Positions 32,229 through 41,916 of a stretch of 64,000 nucleotides of DNA are shown here, in pieces. Origin of the DNA: Sclerotiophoma versabilis (lineage: Eukaryota; Ascomycota; Dothideomycetes; Pleosporales; Didymellaceae); NCBI GenBank assembly GCA_012274445.1, contig JAAROD010000058.1:1550001-1614000 (forward strand), read 5' to 3'. The translations under genes were made by a program, and so were the position numbers. The notes under the pieces are model-generated. The model ran no database searches. It was not told where the DNA came from and worked only from the letters and a program-made list of their open reading frames with translations. Within the stretch, counting starts at the first letter, position 1; each line of letters starts with the position of its first letter.

Positions 32229-32363
32229 ATGTGCAAAACCTACGAATTCAAATATCTGCACTGCCAGCGCCAAGTTCAGCGGGATTGCAAGCACACTGAT
32301 CGTTCCCCGTGCCAGTCAGGAATGTGCGAGGGCGATGACCATCGGCAAATGACCTTCGAGTAG
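32229..32363 (+). CDS. Short 44-residue Cys/His-rich protein
   Basis: An intact frame from ATG to TAG of 44 codons. It begins MCKTYEFKYLHCQRQVQ and holds five Cys and three His. The spacing (MCK, LHC, DCKH, PCQSGMC) recalls the short zinc-knuckle-like proteins beginning MCK or MCT that are common in ascomycetes but have no known role. There is no signal peptide. It could be a chance open frame. The support is the cysteine pattern and a plausible leader intron upstream. Confidence 0.35.
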   Translation: MCKTYEFKYLHCQRQVQRDCKHTDRSPCQSGMCEGDDHRQMTFE

Positions 32364-32606
32364 GAAGAGAAATGCACAGTACACAACATGAACTGGAAAC
32401 AAAGCAGGAAGGACAAGGACAAGGGCAAGAAGATAGGGGAGTGGCCTGAGATAAACTGCAAGCCTATGTAATTTGGTATGCCAATGGGAACCTCCAGGCT
32501 TAGGTACAGGGTGACAAGTGCAGTGTCAGAATGATAGATATGTACAACTGAGCCACCTGCTTATCTATCAAGCATCCTCGCTCTGTTCATGATACGGTGT
32601 GATAGC

Positions 32607-33499
32607 TTACTTCGGACTGACAACAGATGTAGTCAGCGATCCGCTCTCAACATACACACCGCTAAAATACCAATCCTCCGCACCCGTCCCATCATTACCC
32701 TGGCGGGGCAGTCTCAGAACGCCCAAGTGCCAATCCGCACCGTTACTCGAAGTGCTAGCCTTGAATGGTCCCGCCGTTTTAACAAGCGTATTGTTGCCCG
32801 TCGAGTGCCAGAAGGTGACTTGTTGGGACGGGAAGTTCTGCCCTTATCAGCAACCGCAACCATAACATGCTGCAGGTTCCATGACTTACGATCTCATACA
32901 CAACATTGTGCCACTCGTTTGCCTTGAGCTCGACCTTCCACTTGCTCTGCCCGCCTACCATCCACTGCAGATTGGTGTTGGATATACCCTGCTCGCCGCT
33001 GATCCAGCCGTACTTCAACTCCGTGAAGTGGCTCTCGAAGAAGCATATCTGGTGTTCATTGGTCGCACTCGGCACATTTGTGCTTCCCCTCTTGATACTG
33101 AAGTGATAATAGACAGTACCCTGGTTGATTGCTGCCTTGGTCTGCGGAATCAGCTCGGTGCGCCACATGTCGGAGTTCCATTTGGCAGTGCTGTCGATGG
33201 TGATTTTGGCGCCTTGCTTGGAGCCCGTGTCACCTGGGTTCTTGTATGAGGGCGAGAGGTTCACGTAGGAGGTCACAGGTCCCGAGCCGTGGATGTAGTA
33301 TTGGTAGGGGCCGACTTGGTTGGCCCAGGACCATTTGTTAAGGTCGGAGGAGGTGGTGAAGTCATTGAAGCGACCGTCCCAGAGGATAGTGCCTTCAGAG
33401 TTGTTAGTATGTATAGTTATGGGGCTGGGCAGGAGGGAGGAGAATGCCTGCGGATACGACGCTGACGAGCGCGGTTAGAACTGCAGCTTTGCCCAGCAT
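32607..33499 (-). CDS. Glycoside hydrolase family 131 beta-glucanase
   Basis: Three exons, 33448-33499, 32890-33392 and 32607-32837, give 261 residues. The signal peptide MLGKAAVLTALVSVVSA leads directly into GTILWDGRFNDF. The middle holds WSWANQVGPYQYYIHGSGPV, SYVNLSPSYKNPGDTGSKQG and YYHFSIKRG, and the end has WYFSGVYVESGSLTTSVV. These are characteristic of GH131 enzymes, which act on beta-1,3/1,4/1,6-glucans of plant or fungal walls. The first intron (33393-33447) must begin GCATTC to keep the frame (AG|GC...AG), with a TACTAAC branch site 8 bases before the end. All GT donors nearby give the wrong phase. A frameshift is the alternative. Confidence 0.85.
33393..33447 (-). other. Probable GC-AG intron in the GH131 gene
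   Basis: This 55-base intron lies between the signal peptide and the catalytic domain. Its 3' end is standard, with TACTAAC and CTGAAG. Only a GC donor at CAG|GCATTC keeps the reading frame, since the GT options before it are all in phase 0 whereas phase 1 is needed. Confidence 0.5.
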
Positions 33500-34201
33500 C
33501 TTGAGAAGCCTGGTCAGTTACGACTTGTTTTATCTGAAGTTTCTGTTGATGATAGGATCGAACTTTTGATCATGAGGTTTCCAGTATACTATATACGATC
33601 CCTCATAGATTAAAGCGAATGTTCGAAAGCGCTGGCAAACCACCGGAGAGCAAATGTCCATAGTCTGATCCGTACATCACAACACTCTGAAACAAGACAT
33701 ATATGAAAGCACCAGTGGGTGCGTAGTACGGCAGATTTGTGTGCTCTGTCCTTTAATCTACGCACATGCAGCCGCCGGTATCTTGGGACGAGTGATCTGC
33801 TAGCGCCGGCGATGCGGTCCGGGAGTGAATTTGGACAAACAATGAGCAAATAACACGATGAAATAATCGATACAAGAACAATGAGGGATGGAATGCGACG
33901 TAATGTATTGTGGAAGGTAAAGTGAAAGCTGACGATGACCAGGGATGCAAAGTTGATTTTAAGCAACATAAGCCGGTTGAACCCCCGCATATTACCTGAT
34001 CAGGAACATTACAGTAACACTTGTTAACGAGGACAATCAACGAGATAACTCAGGCTGAAAAGCTTATCTCTAGAAGCGCGTACCGAGGGTATCTGTTGCA
34101 AAAGGGAAGTAAAGTGACGAAAGAGAGACGCCAGAAGGCCGGCGCCCATGACGTAAAACTATTGTGACGATGGAAACACCTCTCAGACTTATTCAAGACG
34201 T
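33500..34201. other. Gap upstream of GH131
   Basis: This holds the promoter of the GH131 gene, with a TATATAG on the minus strand at 33589-33595, about 90 bases before its ATG. I see no other signal. Confidence 0.5.
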
Positions 34202-35068
34202 TCAAAACGCCTTCTCTTCCCTCCTCAGCTGGACAGCCCTTGGCCCACCAGTTTTTCCTGTCCATTCCGCCAGTCCATGCTCTGCATTCGCCCAATAATT
34301 TCTAGTCTTCTCGTATAACGCCATTCGATCCTTGTAGCTCTTCATCGCCGCAATTTCTTTGAAACCCAATGGCCGCTCTTCAACAGGCACATCGTTGAAC
34401 TCAATAGCTGTGCCAGAGTCTGCGCGTCTCGGCCTGACAGGTACTGGCGATGTTGTCTCTTTGCTTGGATGCTGGCCGTAGCTTGTAGCAACGGAATGTG
34501 CGGACAAGCTGTACACTGACATCTTTGGGTTGATGGAATGGTAGTCTTTTGGTGGCGGTGGGGGTACAGCATCCGCCCCTGATGATTCTGGCTCTATCTT
34601 GGAGGTATACACGTCCCACTCAAAACCCATCTTTGAACGTGAGACTCTAGGGCTTGGCTTTTGCTGTACAATTTCATTGACAGATGGGACCGCTGGATCT
34701 GATGTCGTAGTTGTCACGACCGGACGGATGTCGCTCTGGCTTCTTTTGTGTCCTTCAGAACCATGTGAGCCTGATCCAGTTCGTAGTCGCGATATGCTGC
34801 GTTTTAACGATAAACTTGGTCTTCTGACAGCATTGGTAAAGGTGTTCGATCTGCGGGGCACTTCGGTTACGCCACTGGCGGCATATGTATGCGAAGGCAG
34901 TTCGTCAGGTTCCAGAGATGTAGAGGCGAAGTAATTGTCTAGCGATGTGTTGCCTCCGGTAGCACCTGTGATACTGACACCTCCGACATGACGAGCGTGC
35001 ATCGGTCCTGAGATGATCCTTGATTTTGGTGGAGTGACGGCACTCGAATGTGAACCAAAGATAGGCAT
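34202..35068 (-). CDS. Disordered Ser/Pro-rich protein of unknown function
   Basis: A single exon of 288 residues with no signal peptide. It begins MPIFGSHSSAVTPPKSR, and much of the first 190 residues is low-complexity and Ser/Thr/Pro-rich, with basic clusters such as RRPSLSLKRSISRLR that look like kinase targets. A proline run (PPPPPP) precedes KDYHS. The last 70 residues are more conserved in appearance (ERPLGFKEIAAMKSYKDRMALYEKTRNYWANAEHGLAEWTG, quoted in parts) and probably form the only folded helix pair. It may be a signalling or cytoskeletal regulator. I cannot name the family. Exons further upstream are possible. Confidence 0.6.
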   Translation of the reverse strand: MPIFGSHSSAVTPPKSRIISGPMHARHVGGVSITGATGGNTSLDNYFASTSLEPDELPSHTYAASGVTEVPRRSNTFTNAVRRPSLSLKRSISRLRTGSGSHGSEGHKRSQSDIRPVVTTTTSDPAVPSVNEIVQQKPSPRVSRSKMGFEWDVYTSKIEPESSGADAVPPPPPKDYHSINPKMSVYSLSAHSVATSYGQHPSKETTSPVPVRPRRADSGTAIEFNDVPVEERPLGFKEIAAMKSYKDRMALYEKTRNYWANAEHGLAEWTGKTGGPRAVQLRREEKAF

Positions 35069-36442
35069 CTTAACTCTGAGCGGCTGGAAGAAGCAAACAC
35101 TGTTGGATTCAACGTCTCAGAGGAAATGAAGGGCAGTTCGTGGAAATGTCCCGAGGCCAGAGTGTATAGTCGACGTTGCTTTGTGATCAGACGCGCGGAC
35201 TCTTCGGCAGAGGCTGAAATATCTATCAAGGCCAGCTTGGCTTTTGCTGCTGCGTACGTCAGTATAAGGAGCAACTGACATGCGCTACATATGGTCGCAC
35301 GATACCTGAAGCTCACCCTGTGGCTGAACGGTTGTGAAAAGCTTTTGTGTCTTGAGTCCGCCTGCCTGAGACGTACAGGGTTTAGAAGCAAATATGTGTG
35401 TAAAAAGCGAGCGTCAAACACCAACGTCCTGCAAGATGAGATACCAGTACCTAAAAACCGAAGCATGTGGAAGACAAGGCCTAGATGTACTGACTAAAAC
35501 TCGGTCATTGAAGTTTTTGCGGGGATTGATCCGGACTTCGGTGTTGACCGGATTGGGCAGTGTGAGTGAGATGCCCCGGACTGCCCAGAATTGCGGACAA
35601 GTAAGCTACACATCCAAGCTGAACCTGGACGTCGGCCAAAGTTGCCGGCTGCTTTAAGAAAGCAGCGTAATCTCAGAGTGCCACTGGCCGAGCGCAAGCG
35701 ATCAGTGTGAGAACACCGGCCTGGGGCAGTGGGTTTTCGAGAAGATCAGGTAGTGTGGCTCACTGAGCGGTCCTCACAGTGTATGTCCTACTAGTACTTC
35801 TGCTCAGGCAAACGATTACGTGCGCACTGTAATGCTATCTTCGAGCAGAACAGGCGCCAGCCGATACATCACGATTGCTGCGCATTTAACCCTTGCGGAG
35901 GTAGTCAATACGGGTGCCTCCGCATGTTCTTGTCGCAGCGCTGTCAGAAGTTGAGATGAAGCAGACAACGTCTCCAAAGGCCCAAGGCGTCTCAAACCCC
36001 AGCCATCGCGCCAATCCCTATTGACCAATCACATCGATCTGAGCGCTTCTATTCGGACCGAATGAGGAAAGAACGCTTGGCATGAACTGACCCCTGATCG
36101 ATGAGGCTTTTAGTGGTATGCTACAGCCTTGCCATCGTTACCACTATCTGCTGGCACAAGCCCCGCCAGGCGTCAAGAGTCAAACCTCACTGGACTCGTA
36201 GCATAATGAGAGGATACAACGCTTGCCAGCCGAATTTGATCGTCGGTATGGGCAGCGGATAAAGTGAGAACATGTATAAGACCGGATGTGCAGTTGCATC
36301 TCCAAGTCACAAGCTACCTTTGTTACTCCTTCAACACTGTCATTTCTGCAATTCTTCGGCTGGTCCGTCATCTATTTCTTTCCGTATACCCATTGATACG
36401 ATAGCACTACCATAACGACTTAAACCCCAACATCAATTCAAG
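35069..36442. other. Gap before a secreted-protein gene
   Basis: 1.4 kb without convincing coding sequence. It holds the promoters of the genes on either side. Confidence 0.5.
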
Positions 36443-37189
36443 ATGAGGCACCAGATTCTGACCGTTATGCTCGCGGGAGCAGTAGCCGCCAGTCCTATCG
36501 CTATCCTCCGAAAGCGCGAGGTACCCCAAGAACACTCCCACCGCAACGTCATCCTAGCCGTAAACACTCTCCTGGCTCAGGACAACCCCGACAACATCGG
36601 AGATGCCGTCTTTGGGCTTCTCGGTGCTAAGGCGGCCAAGGACGGCGCCGGTAACATCGCAGATGCAGACTGTCTGCAGCAGGCGACTGCCGATCAAGCC
36701 TTCACCAACGCCAAAGCTGCAGGAGACGTTGACGGTATGACATCCGCCCTGATATTCCGCGCTCTGGAGCGTAACACTGGTTCGATCGGTCTTGCTTCTG
36801 TACCCTGCACGTCTATCCAAGCCGTGAACCCGGAGATTGCTGCGCTTCAACAACACCAGGACCCTGCCGGCGACGGTGCGCAGGCTCTCAATAAGCAAAT
36901 TGCCGAAGAGCTGGCAAGGCAGATTGCGTCAGTGGGTGGTGACCCTACACTAGCTAACGAGGCGAGCACATTTGCGCCTGGACAGGTCGGCGATCCAACA
37001 GCAAAGGGAAATACCTGTGATGATGACCAAGATGACAATGGATGTATTAATACCTTGGGATTGAGGGTAGATGATCTTACTGCTGCTGAGATTGCAGCAG
37101 CAGTTCAGGGTGTGAGTGCGGGTACTGGTGCACAGGGTGGTGTAGGGACTGGAACTCGGACTGGCCTCACTGCATGTGATAGTGCGTGA
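36443..37189 (+). CDS. Conserved secreted protein of filamentous ascomycetes
   Basis: A single exon of 248 residues. The signal peptide (MRHQILTVMLAGAVAASPIA) is followed by a basic Kex2-type site (RKRE, about 23-26). The mature chain is alanine-rich and helical, with conserved-looking blocks: IGLASVPCTSIQAVNPEIAA, then QHQDPA, LARQIASVGGDP and TFAPGQVGDP. Near the C-terminus a pair of cysteines flanks an acidic stretch (CDDDQDDNGC). A short Gly/Thr-rich tail ends ACDSA. I recall similar secreted proteins in many ascomycetes without a known activity. Wall association is likely but unproven. Confidence 0.72.
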   Translation: MRHQILTVMLAGAVAASPIAILRKREVPQEHSHRNVILAVNTLLAQDNPDNIGDAVFGLLGAKAAKDGAGNIADADCLQQATADQAFTNAKAAGDVDGMTSALIFRALERNTGSIGLASVPCTSIQAVNPEIAALQQHQDPAGDGAQALNKQIAEELARQIASVGGDPTLANEASTFAPGQVGDPTAKGNTCDDDQDDNGCINTLGLRVDDLTAAEIAAAVQGVSAGTGAQGGVGTGTRTGLTACDSA

Positions 37190-40005
37190 GGCGACTGATA
37201 CGTCTCGTTTCGAAAGGAGGAGAATACAGAACTGAGGGTTGACTTTACCATGGCTCTCTGATACCTTTTAGCGTTAACTATGAAGACCGTTTTAGGGAAG
37301 CTCGTGCCCAGTTTGAAGTCCTGTCACGATCATGGTTGCTTTTAGTGTGATGTCGGTGATACTGCTTGGTACACGTGGCATGCAGTTGCAGTGACATAAA
37401 TTTATGTCCCACAACCATCAAAGCCTTGAAGCAACGGGCACGAGGCTGAGGTGAAAGATCTAGATGGCGTCGTCTGTACTGTTTGTTTGTTGTTAGTCAG
37501 AAGATAAAGAAAGGCTTGGAAAATGTGGATGCTCGTGGTGAGGGGTAGTGTACCAGACAATGCACCAGACGCTCAAGTTCGTGCTGTGCTAGCCACATGC
37601 TGTACCAAGCACAGAACTCAACTCTGATGTTGTGTACAAATCCTGGAGACCCACACTTGCATGGTGCAGGAGTTCAGCAATATGACGCGCATTAGTCTGG
37701 AGGACGTGGAATGAGGAGCAGCACAGGATACGTCCGACTCTCAGCGGACCCAGCAAGCTAAGATGAATAGCTCATGCGGTGGTACTTCACTCGTCGTGCC
37801 AAGGCGAGCGGCGTCATAGCTAGGTTGTGCGATAACTATACAGGAGCAGAGCTCTGAGTGTTTGTGGTGAAAGTGGTGACAGCTGCTCCCAGAACTTACT
37901 TTGACTTAGTGGAGACGTCAGAAGTAAAAGTAGCCGGCTTCCGAACGCTACTGGACGTGGGAGAGATAGAACCCAATGCGTCGATGATCGTCATGTGTAG
38001 ACCTCGTGCTGTATCACGGTCGACATCCAGACCACTGCGCTGAGACGGGTGGGATCCACTGGAATGAGACAACAACCCAATCAAGAAAAGGCGTGGAGCT
38101 GCTGTGTCGCCGTTGGCCAGATTAGGGGCAACACATGCGGTTCGGGACAAGGAAATATTGCTGGTGTGTGCGATGAGGTGCACTTGTAGCCGAGGACGGG
38201 ATGCTAGCAAGCGCTGCCGCACCCACGCTCTAGCAGTGGAAGACAGGGTCTTCAAAGCTCGATCGATGACATTGTGACGACATTGAATGGCGATGCTCCA
38301 TGCTGACTCGATGAAAGAGGTACGAGCGCAGGGTCAGACGTGGAGATGATGGCCTCTTGCTGTTCGCCAGCGTGTTGACAACAACAAACAAAGACGGACC
38401 AGGTCCATTGCGTGCAGTAGTGCAGGGAGGCAGGTCCCACAGCGGAGCCATGATGCTGAGGGAGGCAGCGAATGGCGTTGCTTGATGCGCTCCCTCACGG
38501 ACTCCGGTGCACAGCTGGGCCTCACAATGTCTCCAGAGTGGGCTGCCGCTCGTTCTCGTCGTGGCCGTGCAGCCGCGCAGGCGGGGTCAAGCACAGCATC
38601 GAGGGCAGCACGCAGGAGGCAGTGGGCAGGAGGCAGGAGGCAACAGGCAGCACGCAGCACGCAGCACGCAGCACGCAGGCCGCTGCTGTAGGTGCCTGTG
38701 GATAGGAGTGCGGAGAGGAGCAGCTGTATGCATCCTTGCGCACATGCAGAGCCCTGACAGCGACGAGGCTCGATGGTGGGTGCTGGCAGCGGGCGGGAGA
38801 GGAGAACATGCACGACAACCTGTCCATTGCACTTTCACCTGCACGGACCAGGCGGTGCTCCAGAAGTAGCGTTAGCGCAGTGAAATGCCCGCCTTCGCGT
38901 TGCAGACGCGTCAATGACAACAGAGCAGCCGTGCAGCCTCACGTGTTTCCGGAGCGCACCGCGGAGGAATGCCGTGTAAACAGAGTGGAAGCACACGCTG
39001 GCCGCTGCATGGACGACAGGCTGCGCGCCGCTCAAGTGCTGGCAAAGCGTTGGATCAGAGGGCCGTGATTTTCTGGATACGGCGCCTGTTGTTGGCAATC
39101 GCGTGCAGGTCTGGCAAGTCTAGCTCTAGCGGCGTACGCTAGGTGGAGCGCAAAGTGAGACCGTGGAAGAGCCCGAGCCGCCGCTTGTCATCAGGCGATA
39201 CTTGTTCATCCTCACCGTACCCTCCCTCACCATCACGACTTCACGATAATCTCCCGAGGCGCGCCCGCTTCCCTGTCGCACTGCTGCGATGCCCTGACGC
39301 AGCCACCGACAACTGTTTCTTTGCGTATTCTTCACGACTTTCCTACACACTCCCGCGCGCCCTGCTGCGTGAGCCCATTCGTCTCGCTCCTGCCCGCGCT
39401 GTCCAGCGGACCGCTTGCCGCGACCAACAACTGCACCGCTCGCCCAACACAGCCCGCGCACCTCTCCCACCACCCTCGCACGCGTCTCAACGCTGCCAAC
39501 TTCGTTCGCTTCGTCTCTCTGGATTTCCCTTGCGCGTCTGTCGCTCTGCGCGCTGTTGTTCGCGACCTGCAGCTACGCGCCGCCGTCTGAACGAGCATCT
39601 CTAAAGTCCTCCTTGCTTGCCACTCTGTTGCGACCGACTCTGCGCCACCTCCCAGCGCAGCAAAGTGGGCGCGACACCTCCCTACTAGTTTAAACTGCTT
39701 CTCCAAGGGCGCACATCTCCCTAGCCACCCGTGTAACGCTTGTGCAGGCCGCACAGTCGCGTTTGCATCGTTCCGAACACCTGCTGGTACCCGACCCTAC
39801 CACCAAACCCTATCAAACTGCATATCCGTGCCCGGGATTCACTTCTAACCCAGTCGAATTCAGTACCCAGATTCGGCCTGTCACTGAATATTCCTGACTT
39901 TGGATTATCGCCCTTGCTGATTTCTCGAGATTGAGCTCTTGGAATACATCACCGCAATAACAAAGGGGAAATTATCTCCTGTCATTCAAAGAAGTATTGA
40001 CCACC
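37190..40005. other. Gap and long leader of the 40-kb gene
   Basis: 2.8 kb with no coding gene that I can support. It becomes GC-rich and very CT-rich from about 39150 to the ATG at 40006, as in long untranslated leaders of fungal regulatory genes. A short tandem repeat lies at 38651-38678. Confidence 0.5.
38651..38678. repeat. CACGCAG microsatellite, four copies
   Basis: Four perfect copies of the 7-mer CACGCAG, next to imperfect GGCAGGA repeats at about 38611-38640. It lies in non-coding DNA. Confidence 0.9.
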
Positions 40006-41916
40006 ATGGAATCTGAACGCCCCCATCTGTCTATCACGCTCCCCAGAAACTTCATGTTTCACTATCGCGACGGAGCGGCGCCGCAAACGCCAGAGCCAGA
40101 GCCACGGGTTGCTGAGCTCCAACCACCACCTCCCCCACGACAGACCTTGAAGGTCCGTCGCCGCCGCGCTACTCTTGTGCGCCAGCAAATCGAACTTGAC
40201 TTTCCTATGCAAGAGAAGCCAATCCCTACCATTGAGGCCACAGACTACTTTGAATCATCAAATGCACTTCCATCACCTCCTTCTGTTCTGGACAATGCAT
40301 ACCTCTCTCCGCCGACAAGCTTCGGCCGTCTAGTATCGCCTCCAAAGACCCCGGCTCACCAAGTAAGAATCATCGATGTTTTCGCTGGCGCACAGCACTG
40401 GGACGATCTCGACTCAAGCCGTAGCGAAACCTCTAGCAGACCTACTTCATCCTCTGGCTTCTCTGATTCATCCATTTCATCTCGCGGCAGCATGGAGTCG
40501 CTCATGTCGCGAGGCGGTAGTTGCACAAGTCCAGAGGAAGAGATGTGTGATCCGTTTTCCTTTGATGGCCTGGAGATGAAGTACAAGCAGCCAAGCTCCC
40601 CATTGGCAGCACACCAACAGCCACGCGCAGCCAAGAAGCTGAAGTTGAGAGCGACGTTTACCGAAGAGATGGACTACCATCTCTGGAGAACATACATGAC
40701 ATACCTCCAGGATCCCACAGTGACGCCGTTCAAGGCCGTTCCCCTTACAACTCCACCAAATGGAGTCTGTCATAGAGTCGCTAGGATGGCTCGTAAGACC
40801 TGGAAAGGTCCGCTTCCACCGCGTACTGGTGGTGTTCGCGCGGCTCGTCATCCCGGGTACCGTTCTGGAACTCCTGAAACCACCAAGGCTCTGAAGAGTG
40901 GCAGCACTACCCCAATTGCAAGGCCCAGCAAGTCGTACCTGCGATATCCAACTGAGAAACAATGTCGAAAGCGGCTACGCGACCTGGCCAAGCAAAGACC
41001 AAACTTGTCTGCCTACTATCAGCGTCTGCTTCATCGATCACCCTCACCCTTGCAGTCATCACCGCCATCAGAGAAATCGGAACCGCCTGCCCAGTCACAA
41101 CCACAACCACTATCATCCCCATTCACACAAGACACATCTTCTTTTACCTTCTCAACCCGTGACATGAATGTCTCGCTGGCCACAAGTACAGCTGCTTCGA
41201 TGCAGATGGGTAATCCTCTGTCACAATTGGCAAACAATTTGACTCCTCGACCAGAGCAGGAGAGCCGATTGAGAGCGCGATCATCGGCACACCAGAAGTC
41301 TCAGTCGCTTCATGTCGGCTTGGGGCTTGGCTTGAGCAATGTGCTCGGCTCTCCTTTCCAGTCTTCGTCGACAGTTGAGATGACTGATGCTGGGTCCAAC
41401 TCACACAACGCGCAGACTTGGCATGCACAAACCGGTCTCCCAACACCAAGGTTGGGCTCTCCTTTCCAGCTGCATGCCCCACGACCCAAGTCGCGAGTCT
41501 TCAAGCGACGAGCCTTGGCCAACAGCTTTGAGGACAAAACACGAAACCGTGGCAACAGCTTTGTAGATGACATCTTTGGTGCTCCAGCTGAGTCTAGTCA
41601 TCGCCGTGTGAGGGATCGAGGCTTCAGCCTGGGTGACATGATGGATGGTCCTGGTGCTAGGCGACTTCCTTTGTCATCGAATGGTCTACCTGAGTTCAAT
41701 CCATTCGCCAACATGAGGCCTCAGCTGCCCAGCCCTGTCCATACTTCCCCTGCCATCATGGCTGAGGCTCACGTACAAGGAACGATCCGTCTAGGAACAC
41801 CTTTTGGCGGACGGCCAAGCAACACCTTCCCTCGAGCATCGACTTCTTATGGCTTCGAGCCGCCAGCATCGTTCGAGCAACGATTTGCTGCGGCACCCAA
41901 CAACTCTGAGCGTTAG
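40006..41916 (+). CDS. Large disordered probable nuclear regulator
   Basis: A single exon of 636 residues starting at a strong context (CCACCATGG). Most of it is Ser/Pro/Thr-rich and disordered. Two blocks look folded. One (about residues 224-268) reads EEMDYHLWRTYMTYLQDP and VCHRVARMARKTWKG. The other (about 306-345) reads LRYPTEKQCRKRLRDLAKQ. Together they suggest a split DNA-binding or protein-binding domain with a basic face, conserved in filamentous fungi. Arg-rich runs (KVRRRRA, RAAKKLKLR, SRVFKRRALA) look like nuclear localisation signals. There is no TM or signal peptide. A regulator is inferred from the composition and long leader, and I cannot name the family. Confidence 0.7.
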   Translation: MESERPHLSITLPRNFMFHYRDGAAPQTPEPEPRVAELQPPPPPRQTLKVRRRRATLVRQQIELDFPMQEKPIPTIEATDYFESSNALPSPPSVLDNAYLSPPTSFGRLVSPPKTPAHQVRIIDVFAGAQHWDDLDSSRSETSSRPTSSSGFSDSSISSRGSMESLMSRGGSCTSPEEEMCDPFSFDGLEMKYKQPSSPLAAHQQPRAAKKLKLRATFTEEMDYHLWRTYMTYLQDPTVTPFKAVPLTTPPNGVCHRVARMARKTWKGPLPPRTGGVRAARHPGYRSGTPETTKALKSGSTTPIARPSKSYLRYPTEKQCRKRLRDLAKQRPNLSAYYQRLLHRSPSPLQSSPPSEKSEPPAQSQPQPLSSPFTQDTSSFTFSTRDMNVSLATSTAASMQMGNPLSQLANNLTPRPEQESRLRARSSAHQKSQSLHVGLGLGLSNVLGSPFQSSSTVEMTDAGSNSHNAQTWHAQTGLPTPRLGSPFQLHAPRPKSRVFKRRALANSFEDKTRNRGNSFVDDIFGAPAESSHRRVRDRGFSLGDMMDGPGARRLPLSSNGLPEFNPFANMRPQLPSPVHTSPAIMAEAHVQGTIRLGTPFGGRPSNTFPRASTSYGFEPPASFEQRFAAAPNNSER

